NCBI GenBank assembly: GCA_963695085.1
Contig: CAVOFV010000003.1
Coordinates: 1-64,000 of the forward strand
Length of the DNA: 64,000 bases
Direction of reading: 5' to 3'
Source of the DNA: SG8-30 sp963695085
Lineage (GTDB): Bacteria > Pseudomonadota > Gammaproteobacteria > Steroidobacterales > Steroidobacteraceae
Positions 27,058 through 35,470 of the stretch are shown here, piece by piece. The notes under the pieces were generated by a model. That model searched no databases, was not told where the DNA came from, and saw only the letters and a program-made list of their open reading frames with translations. The position numbers and the translations under genes are program-made. Every line of letters starts with the position of its first letter. Within the stretch, counting starts at the first letter, position 1.

Positions 27058-27828
27058 TCAGTCCTGGACCGGCGCGCGCGGCTTGCGCCGCAGCTTGCGC
27101 CACAGCCAGACCAGGGGGCCGGACGCGGCAAAGCTGCCCGCCATCACGAACAACACCAGCGGCGGGTCGAGCGCGATCAGCGCAAAGATCAGCGGCACGA
27201 CCAACAGCCCCGAGTAACGCACCCGCTCGGCCATCGCCAGGTCCTTGAAGCTGCGATACGAGAAGCCGCTGACCATCAATGCGCCGGCCAGGAAGGTCAC
27301 CGCGAACGCCAGCACGAGCCCGGGCAGGCCGACGATGTCGTACTTGTGGGCCAGCCACACGAAGGCCGCGACGGCGGCCGCGGCGGACGGGCTCGGCAGG
27401 CCTTCGAAGTAGCGCTTGTCGCTGGACGCCGAGCGCGCATTGAAGCGCGCCAGCCGCATGGCCGTGGCCGCGGCGTAGAAGAACGCGGCGACCCAGCCAA
27501 ACCTGAACCAGGCCGTGCCGTACTCGGCGATTCGTTCGATGCCCCACTGGTAGCAGACGATCGCCGGCGCGACGCCGAAGGCCACCATGTCGGCGAGGCT
27601 GTCGAACTCCTTGCCGAACAAGGTCTCGGTACGGGTCAGGCGCGCGACGCGGCCGTCGAGCCCGTCGAAGAACATGGCCGCGAAGACGGCCATCGCGGCG
27701 CGATCGAAATTGCCATCGATGGCCGCAATCACGGAGTAGAAGCCGAAGAACAGGCAGCCCGTCGTGAGCAGGTTGGGCAGCAGGTAGATGCCCTTGCGCA
27801 GCGGTGTCGGCGGCGGTTCGACTGGCAT
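27058..27828 (-). CDS. pssA: CDP-diacylglycerol-serine O-phosphatidyltransferase
   Basis: A 256-residue membrane enzyme making phosphatidylserine, precursor of phosphatidylethanolamine. The CDP-alcohol phosphotransferase motif D-G-x2-A-R-x8-G-x3-D-x3-D is intact in FDGLDGRVARLTRTETLFGK and FDSLADM at about residues 53-78. Opening segment YLLPNLLTTGCLFFGFYS and roughly eight hydrophobic stretches fit the type II (integral) enzyme, not the E. coli PLD-like type. It heads a pssA-UDG-rimI run and is divergent from proS across 147 bp. Confidence 0.93.
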   Translation of the reverse strand: MPVEPPPTPLRKGIYLLPNLLTTGCLFFGFYSVIAAIDGNFDRAAMAVFAAMFFDGLDGRVARLTRTETLFGKEFDSLADMVAFGVAPAIVCYQWGIERIAEYGTAWFRFGWVAAFFYAAATAMRLARFNARSASSDKRYFEGLPSPSAAAAVAAFVWLAHKYDIVGLPGLVLAFAVTFLAGALMVSGFSYRSFKDLAMAERVRYSGLLVVPLIFALIALDPPLVLFVMAGSFAASGPLVWLWRKLRRKPRAPVQD

Positions 27829-27975
27829 GATTGCGGGGCTCCGGGGCGGGCCGCACGATCATAGGGGTACGGCGGCAACGTCACAACGCGTGACCCGCAG
27901 CATGGCGGTATCCCGCACCGCCTTCTAAGATACCCCCTTTAGGGGCGGACACCGGGTTCCGCAGCGGGGAGCAGC

Positions 27976-29691
27976 ATGCGGTTATCGGGCTATCCGATCC
28001 AGAATCTCAAGGAAGTGCCAGCCGAAGCGGAGGTCGTCAGCCACCGGCTCATGCTGCGCGCGGGCCTGATACGCCGGCTCGCCGGCGGGCTCTATACCTG
28101 GCTGCCGATGGGATTGCGGGTCCTGCGCAAGGTCGAGCGGATCGTGCGCGAGGAGATGGATCGCGCCGGCGCGCTCGAGCTTTCGATGCCGGTCGCGCAG
28201 CCGGGCGAGTTATGGGTCGAGTCCGGCCGCTGGGACCAGTTCGGGCCGGAACTGCTGCGTTTCAGGGACCGCCACGCGCGGGACATGGTGCTGGCGCCGA
28301 CCCATGAGGAAGTCATCACCGACCTGGCGCGCCGCGAATTGAAGTCGTACCGGCAGCTGCCCGTCAATTTCTACCAGATCCAGACCAAGTTCCGCGACGA
28401 GATCCGCCCGCGCTTCGGCGTGATGCGCGCACGCGAGTTCCTGATGAAGGACGCCTACAGCTTTCACGCGGACCACGCCTCCCTCGAGGAAGGCTACCGG
28501 CGCATGTACGACGCCTACACGGCGATCTTCTCGCGCATGCAACTCGACTTCCGCGCGGTGCTGGCCGACACGGGCGCGATCGGCGGCAGCGCCTCGCAGG
28601 AATTCCACGTGCTGGCTTCCTCAGGCGAGGATGCCATCGCCTTCTCCGACGGCGACGACTACGCGGCCAACCTCGAGATGGCCGCCACCGTCGCGCCATC
28701 CGTGCCGCGCGCCGCGCCGGCCGAGACGATGCGCGAAGCCGCGACGCCAGGCGCGCGCACGATTGCCGAAGTCAGCGCCTGTCTCGCCCTGCCGGCCGAA
28801 CGCTTCGCCAAGACCCTCATGGTCGAGGGGGACGACGGCGGCCTGGTTGCGCTGGTCGTGCGCGGCGACCACGAGCTCAATGCCGTGAAGGCGCAGAAGC
28901 TGCCGGGCGTGGCGAGCCCGCTGCGCATGGCCGAAGCGGACCGGGTCGTCGAGTCGACGGGCTGCGAACCGGGATTCCTCGGACCCGTGGGCCTGACCTG
29001 CCGCATCTACGCGGATTACGCTGCGGCCGCCGCGGCCGATTTCGCGTGCGGCGCCAACCGTCACGACGCTCACCTCACGGGCGTCAACTGGGGCCGCGAC
29101 CTGCCGGAACCGGAAGCCGTGGACCTGCGCAACGCCGTCGAGGGCGACCCGAGCCCGACCGGCCGCGGCTGCCTCAAGATTGCCCGCGGCATTGAAGTCG
29201 GGCATATCTTCCAGCTCGGCAGCAAGTACAGCGAGGCCTTCGGTGCATCGGTGCTGGATGAGCACGGCAACAGCGTAACGCTGCAAATGGGCTGTTATGG
29301 CATCGGTGTGACACGGGTCGTGGCGGCGGCGATCGAGCAGAACAACGATGAGCGCGGCATCATCTGGCCGGAGCCCATCGCCCCGTTCCAGGTGGTGCTG
29401 GTGCCGCTCAACTGGGCGAAGTCGCAACGCGTGCGGGACACCGCGGAGCAGCTCTATGCATCGCTCTCGAAGGCCGGCGTCGAGGTGCTGCTCGACGACC
29501 GCGACGCACGGCCCGGCGTCAAGTTCGCCGACGCTGAACTCGTCGGCATTCCGCACCGGGTCGTGATTGCCGAGCGCGGGCTGGACGCCGGCAAGCTCGA
29601 ATACCGTCACCGCCGGGCGGACGGCAACGAGGACCTGCCTCTCGAGGGCGCGGCCGAGGCCGTGCGGGCGCGGCTGCAGCAGCACGGCTGA
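27976..29691 (+). CDS. proS: Prolyl-tRNA synthetase
   Basis: A 571-residue bacterial-type class II synthetase charging tRNA-Pro. Start ATG 27976 behind GGGGAG. Motif 1 is in GLYTWLPMGLRVLRKVERIV, motif 2 spans NFYQIQTKFRDEIRPRFGVM, motif 3 is QMGCYGIGVTRVVAAA. The YbaK-like INS editing domain (about 230-385) that clears mischarged Ala-tRNA is present between motifs 2 and 3. The C-terminal anticodon-binding domain contains LLDDRDARPGVKFADAEL. Upstream, TAAGAT near 27925 could be a -10 box and a CCCC-TTTA-GGGG hairpin follows it. The next gene starts 24 bp later. Confidence 0.97.
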   Translation: MRLSGYPIQNLKEVPAEAEVVSHRLMLRAGLIRRLAGGLYTWLPMGLRVLRKVERIVREEMDRAGALELSMPVAQPGELWVESGRWDQFGPELLRFRDRHARDMVLAPTHEEVITDLARRELKSYRQLPVNFYQIQTKFRDEIRPRFGVMRAREFLMKDAYSFHADHASLEEGYRRMYDAYTAIFSRMQLDFRAVLADTGAIGGSASQEFHVLASSGEDAIAFSDGDDYAANLEMAATVAPSVPRAAPAETMREAATPGARTIAEVSACLALPAERFAKTLMVEGDDGGLVALVVRGDHELNAVKAQKLPGVASPLRMAEADRVVESTGCEPGFLGPVGLTCRIYADYAAAAAADFACGANRHDAHLTGVNWGRDLPEPEAVDLRNAVEGDPSPTGRGCLKIARGIEVGHIFQLGSKYSEAFGASVLDEHGNSVTLQMGCYGIGVTRVVAAAIEQNNDERGIIWPEPIAPFQVVLVPLNWAKSQRVRDTAEQLYASLSKAGVEVLLDDRDARPGVKFADAELVGIPHRVVIAERGLDAGKLEYRHRRADGNEDLPLEGAAEAVRARLQQHG

Positions 29692-29715
29692 GCAGGGGAC
29701 GACGGAAGCACTGCC

Positions 29716-30327
29716 ATGACGCATGCACTACGCCTCCTGCTGTTGCTCGCCGGCGCGCTCGCGCTCGCGCCGCCCGCGGCCGCCGACCGGCAGCAGGATC
29801 CGGGCCTGCGACAGGTGATCGAGGCGGCGATCCGTGCGCAGCCATGCTTCGAGGAGAAATACGACGACGTGGTCTGGTATTCGGTGATGCAGCCGCGCGT
29901 GGCGAAACGGCTGCACCAGCAGCGGCGCGACCTGCGGCTGGGCGACGACCTGGACGCGGCGGCGCGGCGCATCCTGCGCGCAGTGCATTGCGAGGCGCGC
30001 AAGCACGCCATGCTGCGCGACCGCCCGCACCTCGTGCTGGCGGTCATCGACGTCGAGAGCGCTTTCGATCCGTTCGCGGTGTCCTATGCCGGCGCGGTCG
30101 GCCTGATGCAGGTCATGCCCTTCTGGCCGAACCAGCTCGGGCTCGAGACGCGCGACCTGCTGGATGTCGAAATGAACATCCGCATGGGCACCAGCATCCT
30201 CGCCTACTACCTCGAACGCGAGAAGGGCGAGTACCGCCGCGCGCTGGCCCGCTACAACGGCAGCCTCGGCCGGCGCACGTACTCGGACCTGGTGCTGGGG
30301 CGACTGGAGTCGCGCTGGCAGCGCTGA
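29716..30327 (+). CDS. Lytic transglycosylase (SLT family)
   Basis: A 203-residue exported enzyme that cleaves peptidoglycan. Signal peptide: MTHALRLLLLLAGALALAP, cleavage near AAADR (residue 24). The SLT domain has the catalytic Glu at about 113 in VIDVESAFDPFAVS, then the family motifs GAVGLMQVMPFWP, DVEMNIRMGTSILAYYLE and ALARYNGS. A cysteine pair (PCFEEK, HCEARK) may form a disulfide before the catalytic domain. No lipobox, so soluble periplasmic. It follows proS by 24 bp and converges with the acylphosphatase gene, 5 bp apart. Confidence 0.9.
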   Translation: MTHALRLLLLLAGALALAPPAAADRQQDPGLRQVIEAAIRAQPCFEEKYDDVVWYSVMQPRVAKRLHQQRRDLRLGDDLDAAARRILRAVHCEARKHAMLRDRPHLVLAVIDVESAFDPFAVSYAGAVGLMQVMPFWPNQLGLETRDLLDVEMNIRMGTSILAYYLEREKGEYRRALARYNGSLGRRTYSDLVLGRLESRWQR

Positions 30328-30332
30328 GCCGC

Positions 30333-30635
30333 TCAGTCGGTCGTGAAGCCCGTCATTCGCGGCTGCGCAGCGGGTTCGACGTCCTGGACCCGCACCGCAG
30401 TGACCTGCGCGAGCGGCGGCCCCTGCCACAGCCACTCGACGAGCGCCTCGACGGCGCCGACCGGACCGGCAGCCAGCACCTCCACGGTTCCGTCGTCCAG
30501 GTTCCGTGCATGGCCGCTGATGCCGAGTGCGCGGGCCTGCTGGGCCGTGGCGCCGCGGAACCACACGCCCTGCACGCGACCACTGACCATGATGCGGCGC
30601 GTGACGGTGCCGGCCGTACCGCCCGGCGCGGCCAC
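30333..30635 (-). CDS. Acylphosphatase
   Basis: A 100-residue enzyme hydrolysing carboxyl-phosphate bonds such as those of acyl phosphates. Start GTG 30635 (VAAPGGTAGT), 2 bp beyond the stop of the upstream lipoprotein gene; an ATG inside (MVSGRVQG) would remove strand 1. Catalytic Arg is in SGRVQGVWFRGATAQQA and catalytic Asn in GISGHARNLDDGTVEV, both hallmark motifs. Length is close to the usual 90 residues. Expected to be cytosolic. Confidence 0.92.
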   Translation of the reverse strand: MAAPGGTAGTVTRRIMVSGRVQGVWFRGATAQQARALGISGHARNLDDGTVEVLAAGPVGAVEALVEWLWQGPPLAQVTAVRVQDVEPAAQPRMTGFTTD

Positions 30636-30637
30636 GC

Positions 30638-30925
30638 TCAGGGCGTCCCGTCGCCCCGGCTGGCGCGGGCAATCTCGAGAGCGCGAATGGCCATGCGCCG
30701 TGCCTCGATCGCCGAGTCCCTGGCCGGCCGGTATGCCCGTCGTTCGAGGTAGCCCTCGGCCTGGATGACGAATTCGAGTGCCGCGCCAAATTCCTGCGGC
30801 GCGCGCTCGGCCGCGCCCTCGGCCTGCGCGGCGCGAACAGCCTGACGTGCGTCGCTCATTTCCTGCACCGGTGCAGCGACGCAACCAGCCAGGCACAACA
30901 ACCCGATAGCGACGGTCTTTCTCAT
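30638..30925 (-). CDS. Small DUF4398-like lipoprotein
   Basis: A 95-residue protein from ATG 30925. Its N terminus (MRKTVAIGLLCLAGC) is a lipoprotein signal with the lipobox LAGC at residue 15. The mature part is one long helical stretch with the DUF4398 pattern of regularly spaced Ala and Arg (DARQAVRAAQAEGA, AALEFVIQAEGYLERRAY). DUF4398 lipoproteins often accompany OmpA-like envelope proteins; none is next to it here. Its stop is 2 bp before the acylphosphatase start, so both are likely one mRNA. Confidence 0.8.
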   Translation of the reverse strand: MRKTVAIGLLCLAGCVAAPVQEMSDARQAVRAAQAEGAAERAPQEFGAALEFVIQAEGYLERRAYRPARDSAIEARRMAIRALEIARASRGDGTP

Positions 30926-31086
30926 GTAACCGCTTGAACAGCCGGGGAAAACGTCAGCAACGTAGCAGCGGCGCAACGCGGGCGTCAAGCGCTGCGCGCG
31001 GCCCCGCGTGGCGCCGTTGCCGCGTATGCTTGGCGCCGGACGTGCGGGCCGCCGCAAGCGCTGGCGGCCATTGGAGATTTGCACAC

Positions 31087-31695
31087 GTGACAGAGATCCT
31101 GGTGCTGTTTTATTCACGCTACGGTGCCACGGCCGAACTGGCCCGCCAGGTGGCCCGGGGCGTCGAGAGCGTGACCGGCGCCAGCGCCCGCCTGCGGACT
31201 GTGCCGCCGGTGGCGCCAGTCACCGAAACGGCCAGCCCACCGGTGCCCGAATCGGGGGCGCCCTACGCGCAGCTGGAGGACCTGGAGCGGTGCGCGGGCC
31301 TGCTGCTGGGCAGCCCGGTCCGCTTCGGCAACATGGCGGCGCCGCTCAAGGCCTTTCTCGACACGACCGGTGCGCTATGGATGTCGGGTGGCCTGGCCGG
31401 CAAACCGGCGGGCGCCTTTACCTCCGGCCAGTCGGCGCATGGCGGCCAGGAATCGAACCTGCTGTCGATGCTGTTGCCGCTGTTGCATCACGGCATGTTC
31501 CTGGTCGGCGTGCCCTTCACGGAAAAGTCGCTGAACACGACCCGCACCGGCGGCACGCCCTATGGCGCCAGCCACGTCGCGGGCTCCGAAGCGCGGCCCG
31601 TGCTGTCGGAGGACGAGCGCGTCATCGCCTTCGCGCTGGGCCGACGGGTCGCCACGCTCGCGGTTGTGCTGGCGGCCGCCGAGCGCCACGCATGA
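31087..31695 (+). CDS. WrbA-like NAD(P)H:quinone oxidoreductase
   Basis: A 202-residue flavodoxin-fold protein from GTG 31087 (VTEILVLFYSRYGATAELA), behind GGAG. The FMN phosphate loop is SRYGATAEL; GSPVRFGNMAAPLKAFLDTT and TSGQSAHGGQESN match the WrbA (NQO type IV) motifs. Such enzymes reduce quinones by two electrons, protecting against semiquinone radicals. It overlaps the next gene by ATGA and is divergent from the lipoprotein gene across 161 bp. Confidence 0.9.
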   Translation: MTEILVLFYSRYGATAELARQVARGVESVTGASARLRTVPPVAPVTETASPPVPESGAPYAQLEDLERCAGLLLGSPVRFGNMAAPLKAFLDTTGALWMSGGLAGKPAGAFTSGQSAHGGQESNLLSMLLPLLHHGMFLVGVPFTEKSLNTTRTGGTPYGASHVAGSEARPVLSEDERVIAFALGRRVATLAVVLAAAERHA

Positions 31696-32042
31696 GCCTG
31701 GCGCGGGCGCGGCGCGCGCGCGCCGCAGTCCTGTTGCTGTGGCTGTCGCTGTCGGTGGCGCTGGTTGCCTGGCAGGTGCAACGCCTGGGCGTGACGGCGG
31801 CCGCCGTGGCCGTGCTGTTCACGACCGGGCCTTTGCTGTTACCTCTGCCGGGACTGCTGCAGGGCGATCCCCGCACCTATCGCTGGGCGGCCCTCACGCT
31901 GGCACCGGCGCTGGCGTGGTCCCTCACCGAACTCGTGGCCAACCCCGCCGTGCGGTGGCCGGCAGCCACGGCAGCGCTGCTTGCGGTGCTGTCGCTCGCA
32001 GCGCTGGTGGCCGCGCTGCGCGTCACCCCGCGGCAGGACTAG
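31692..32042 (+). CDS. DUF2069 membrane protein
   Basis: A 116-residue protein overlapping the WrbA gene by ATGA. Four hydrophobic segments fill most of it (AVLLLWLSLSVALVAW, AVLFTTGPLLLPLPGLLQG, WAALTLAPALAWSLTELVAN, LLAVLSLAALVAALRV). The PLPGLLQGDPRTYRWA loop is typical of DUF2069, a small inner-membrane family often beside wrbA in gammaproteobacteria. Function unknown. Its last 4 bp overlap the end of convergent hda. Confidence 0.8.
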   Translation: MSLARARRARAAVLLLWLSLSVALVAWQVQRLGVTAAAVAVLFTTGPLLLPLPGLLQGDPRTYRWAALTLAPALAWSLTELVANPAVRWPAATAALLAVLSLAALVAALRVTPRQD

Positions 32043-32746
32043 CCGGTCGGCTCCCGGCTACGGTCGAGCACCTCGCGAGCCAGCGGCACGGTCAGCCGCC
32101 GTCGGCTCGCCAGCGAGGCGCTGTCCAGCTCGTCGAGCAGGCGACACAGGGCGCCGAAGTCGCGCGGCGCGCGGCGCAACAGGTACGTGAGCGTTTCGGT
32201 CGGGATTTCCAGACCGCGCGCCGCCGCTCGCGCCAGCAAGGCCTCGGACTGTTCCTCTTCAGGGAGCGGCCTGAGGACGTGCACGCTGGCTGCGCCGAAA
32301 CGCGATGCCAGGTCGGGCAGGCTGAAGCGCGAGCGGGCCGGCGGCCGCTGTGCCGAGACGATCAGGCGGCCGCCTTGTTCCTGCAGCTCGTTGTACAGGT
32401 GGAACAGTGCCCGCTCCCAGGCCGCATCGCCCGCCGCCAGGTCCAGGTCGTCAAGCAATACCGCGTCCAGCTGCTCGAAGCCGCTCAGCAATCCGGGCCC
32501 GATGTCGCCGGCCCGCGCCAGCGGCACGTACGCCGCAGTGCCGCCGCGTTCGCTGACGCGCACGCAGGTTGCCTGCAGCAGGTGGGTCTTGCCGCAGCCG
32601 GCAGGGCCGCACAACCACAGCGCCGGCTGCCCCGGCTGCCGCCGCAGCGCACACAATTCCGCGACGGCCGCCAGATTGCGGCCGGCGCGGAAGGTCTCGA
32701 AGCGCGACGACACCTCGATCTGCACGCCCAGTGGCAGCTGCTGCAT
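32039..32746 (-). CDS. hda: DnaA regulatory inactivator Hda
   Basis: A 235-residue AAA+ protein which, bound to the DNA-loaded sliding clamp, promotes hydrolysis of DnaA-ATP and so prevents re-initiation. The N-terminal clamp-binding peptide is visible as QQLPLGVQ. Walker A GPAGCGKTHLLQA, Walker B LDAVLLDDLDL and sensor 1 SAQRPPARS are present; box VII/sensor 2 segments follow in the C-terminal helices. Size equals E. coli Hda. It is last in a DUF2066-CDP-alcohol transferase-hda operon, 6 bp after the transferase gene. Confidence 0.93.
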   Translation of the reverse strand: MQQLPLGVQIEVSSRFETFRAGRNLAAVAELCALRRQPGQPALWLCGPAGCGKTHLLQATCVRVSERGGTAAYVPLARAGDIGPGLLSGFEQLDAVLLDDLDLAAGDAAWERALFHLYNELQEQGGRLIVSAQRPPARSRFSLPDLASRFGAASVHVLRPLPEEEQSEALLARAAARGLEIPTETLTYLLRRAPRDFGALCRLLDELDSASLASRRRLTVPLAREVLDRSREPTG

Positions 32747-32752
32747 GCGGCC

Positions 32753-33319
32753 TCAGGCTGCCATGCGCCGCGCCCGCGATACGGCGACGGCCTTCCTGAC
32801 GTACGTCGCGGTGTAGTCGACGCCGCTGACGACCGTCGTGACCAGCACGGTGGCGCCGAGCAGCATGACCCACGCCTGCGGCACGATCGGCGCAGCGGCA
32901 CTTGCCACGACGCCGATCACGTACGTCAGCTGGAAGAACGTGTTGACCTTGCTGGCCACCGTGGGCTGGCCCTCGACCGGGCCAAACAACCACTTGTACA
33001 CGCCGGCGCCGGCGCCGATCACCACGTCGCGCGCGACCACCACGATGGTCAGCCACAGCGGCACCATGCCGACCAGCGTCAGCGTGATGATGACGCTGAC
33101 CAGCAGCAGCTTGTCGGCGACCGGATCGAGCACCTTGCCCAGCTCGCTGGTCCAGCCGAATTGCTTGGCGAGGAAACCGTCCAGCGCGTCGGACACCGCG
33201 GCGACGACAAACAGCCCGAGCGTCCAGCCGTAGTATCCCTCCAGCAGCGCCCACACGATCGGGATCGCCAGCAACATGCGCATCACGCAGATCAGGTTGG
33301 GCAGGCTGGCGAGACTCAC
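32753..33319 (-). CDS. CDP-alcohol phosphatidyltransferase (PgsA-like)
   Basis: A 188-residue membrane enzyme with the D-x2-D-G-x2-A-x8-G-x3-D-x3-D motif intact: SDALDGFLAKQFGWTSELGK followed by VLDPVADKLL at about residues 43-70. Starts SLASLPNLICVMRMLLAIPI as in phosphatidylglycerophosphate synthase. It may be a PgsA paralogue or a cardiolipin-type synthase; the sequence alone does not separate them. It overlaps the DUF2066 gene by 4 bp and precedes hda, a place where many gammaproteobacteria have an AI-2E/PerM permease gene. Confidence 0.85.
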   Translation of the reverse strand: MSLASLPNLICVMRMLLAIPIVWALLEGYYGWTLGLFVVAAVSDALDGFLAKQFGWTSELGKVLDPVADKLLLVSVIITLTLVGMVPLWLTIVVVARDVVIGAGAGVYKWLFGPVEGQPTVASKVNTFFQLTYVIGVVASAAAPIVPQAWVMLLGATVLVTTVVSGVDYTATYVRKAVAVSRARRMAA

Positions 33320-34308
33320 CGGCGCGGCCTGAAGACCGGCTCGCCGGTCGCGGTCGCCGCCTGTTCCAGCAGGCCGCCCGAGTTCACCGCGCGCGTCAGC
33401 ACGCCGAGGTCGCCGCGGATCGCCAGCCGGAAGGAAACCGCATCGTCGCTCACCTCGCGAACGCCGACCGAGCGCACCACCGCCAGCGACTCGAGGTGGC
33501 GCACGACCTGCGCGTAGCGCGACCCTGTGTCGATCCCCACGACGGTCACGTCCACTTCACCCGACCGGGCCGCGGCGGCTGAAGCGTACAGGCTTGCGTA
33601 GCGGTCGGCGGCGAGATTGACGCCGTCCTCCAGCCCGCCCGAGCCTTGCCGGCTGTCGCCGGCCCCGACGAAGGTCCAGTCCACGGCGTAGCTGCGTGCC
33701 CCGACCACGCTGGCGTGTCCAACCAGCACGCCCTGCGCGCCGTATCCGCCGGCGGCCGCCGCCAGAGCGCCGATGTCCCCGGCGCGCACCTGCTCGTAGC
33801 GCTGCAGTGGATCCAGGCCCGCCGCCAGCGACGGCCAGACCAGCGGCAAGCCGCGCTGGGCGGCGGCGCGCTCGACGGCCTGCCGCTCGCCGCTGGCCGC
33901 GCTGGCCGTGACCAGCCCGCGCTGGCCGCCACCCCGGTCGACGGCCAGCCACACCAGCGTCAGCGGCCGGTCCGCGCCCCAGTAGGGCAGGCCCGAGGTC
34001 GCTACCGCCGCGGCGATCGCATCGCCGTCGAACGCGATGGCGAGTCCACCGCCGGCGACGCGCCGGTAGGATGTCACGTAGCGCCCGGCGTCATCGATCA
34101 ACCCCGCCAGCCCGGGCATCGTTGCCGCGTCACGGCGCCCCGTGACCCGCACCAGAACGTCGGACATGCCGGCCCGGAAAGCCTGCGACTCGGACCCTCC
34201 CGCGGCCTGGACGGTCACCTCGAACAGGTCGTCGAGCGTCACGGCGTCTGCCGTCGCAACGGCCGCCAGCATCAGCATGGCGCCCAACGCGCCGGCCAAC
34301 CTGTTCAT
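33316..34308 (-). CDS. DUF2066 domain-containing exported protein
   Basis: A 330-residue protein with a signal peptide of about 22 residues (RLAGALGAMLMLAAVATADA) behind a good AAGGGAAG ribosome site. The DUF2066 pattern is recognisable in SQAFRAGMSDVLVRVTGR, the RPLTLVWLAVDRG segment and VQGVLVGHAS-like strands. Function unknown. The family is found almost always next to purM and hda in gammaproteobacteria, and here it is divergent from purM (130 bp). First gene of the operon ending with hda. Confidence 0.85.
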   Translation of the reverse strand: MNRLAGALGAMLMLAAVATADAVTLDDLFEVTVQAAGGSESQAFRAGMSDVLVRVTGRRDAATMPGLAGLIDDAGRYVTSYRRVAGGGLAIAFDGDAIAAAVATSGLPYWGADRPLTLVWLAVDRGGGQRGLVTASAASGERQAVERAAAQRGLPLVWPSLAAGLDPLQRYEQVRAGDIGALAAAAGGYGAQGVLVGHASVVGARSYAVDWTFVGAGDSRQGSGGLEDGVNLAADRYASLYASAAAARSGEVDVTVVGIDTGSRYAQVVRHLESLAVVRSVGVREVSDDAVSFRLAIRGDLGVLTRAVNSGGLLEQAATATGEPVFRPRR

Positions 34309-34380
34309 GAGGGACTTCCCTTGCTCGCCATGCTGACTCCCCGCCGCACCGGATCACCCGGCCGATCTCCGGGTCCGCGC

Positions 34381-34386
34381 TACAAT
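34381..34386 (+). promoter_or_regulatory. Candidate -10 box of purM
   Basis: TACAAT lies 52 bp before the purM ATG in the 130-bp divergent gap; it is the only AT-rich hexamer there in the right orientation. The -35 is poor and no PurR operator is evident. Confidence 0.35.
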
Positions 34387-34438
34387 AGTACCTCAGCCGG
34401 GCCCCTGATCCGCCCGCGCGCCGCCGCAGAAACCCGCC

Positions 34439-35470
34439 ATGAACGACAGGCCTTCCCTGACCTACCGCGATGCGGGGGTAGACATCGACGCCGGCGAGGC
34501 CCTCGTCGAGCGCATCAAGCCGCACGTGCGCCGCACGCTGCGGCCGGAAGTCCTGGGCGGACTGGGGGGCTTCGGCGCGCTGTTCGAATTGCCGCCCGGG
34601 CGCTGGCGGCACCCGGTGCTGGTCGCCGGCACCGATGGCGTGGGCACCAAGCTCAAGCTGGCCATCGATACGCGCCGCTACTCGACGATCGGCGTCGACC
34701 TGGTCGCGATGTGCGCCAACGACGTGATCGTGCAGGGTGCCGAGCCGCTGTTCTTCCTGGACTATTTCGCCACCGGACGGCTCGACGTGGACATCGCCGA
34801 GCGCGTCATCGCCGGCATCGCCGACGGATGCCTGCAGGCTGGCTGCGCGCTGGTGGGGGGCGAGACGGCCGAGATGCCTGGCATGTATCGTGGCGACGAC
34901 CTCGACCTGGCCGGCTTCTGCGTCGGCATCGTGGAAAAGGACCGCATCCTCGACGGCTCGGCCACCCGGGCAGGGGACGCGGTCATCGGGCTGGCTTCGT
35001 CGGGCCCCCACTCAAACGGGTACTCGCTGATCAGGCGCCTGCTCCAGGTGGCGGGCGCAGGACCCGACACCCGGCTGGACGGCCTGCCGTTGCTGGACCT
35101 GCTGATGGCACCGACGCGCATTTACGCCCGGGCGGTGCTCGGCCTGCTGGGCGCGGTGCAAGTGCACGGCATCGCGCACATCACGGGGGGCGGACTGGTC
35201 GGCAACATCCCGCGCGTCCTGCCCGCCGGACTCGAGGCCCGCCTCGACCCCGGCGCCTGGACCCGCGGACCCGTGTGGCGGTGGATCCAGGACACGGGCA
35301 ATGTCGAGGATGCCGAGATGCACCGCACCTTCAATTGCGGCATCGGCATGACCGTGCAGTTGCCGGCGACCCACGCCGCGCGTGCGCTGGACCTGCTGGC
35401 GGCTGCGGGTGAGGACGCCGCGGTCATCGGCGAGGTCGGCTCGGGTGACCATGGCGTCGTGTTCGGATGA
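34439..35470 (+). CDS. purM: Phosphoribosylformylglycinamidine cyclo-ligase
   Basis: A 343-residue enzyme of step 5 in purine synthesis, closing FGAM to aminoimidazole ribotide with ATP. Family marks: SLTYRDAGVDIDAG at the N terminus, AGTDGVGTKLKLA, the CANDVIVQGAEPLFFLDY segment, GGETAEMPGMY (ATP site) and SSGPHSNGYSLIRRL. It overlaps purN by ATGA, a classic coupled pair, and the DUF3108 gene follows the same way. Confidence 0.97.
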   Translation: MNDRPSLTYRDAGVDIDAGEALVERIKPHVRRTLRPEVLGGLGGFGALFELPPGRWRHPVLVAGTDGVGTKLKLAIDTRRYSTIGVDLVAMCANDVIVQGAEPLFFLDYFATGRLDVDIAERVIAGIADGCLQAGCALVGGETAEMPGMYRGDDLDLAGFCVGIVEKDRILDGSATRAGDAVIGLASSGPHSNGYSLIRRLLQVAGAGPDTRLDGLPLLDLLMAPTRIYARAVLGLLGAVQVHGIAHITGGGLVGNIPRVLPAGLEARLDPGAWTRGPVWRWIQDTGNVEDAEMHRTFNCGIGMTVQLPATHAARALDLLAAAGEDAAVIGEVGSGDHGVVFG

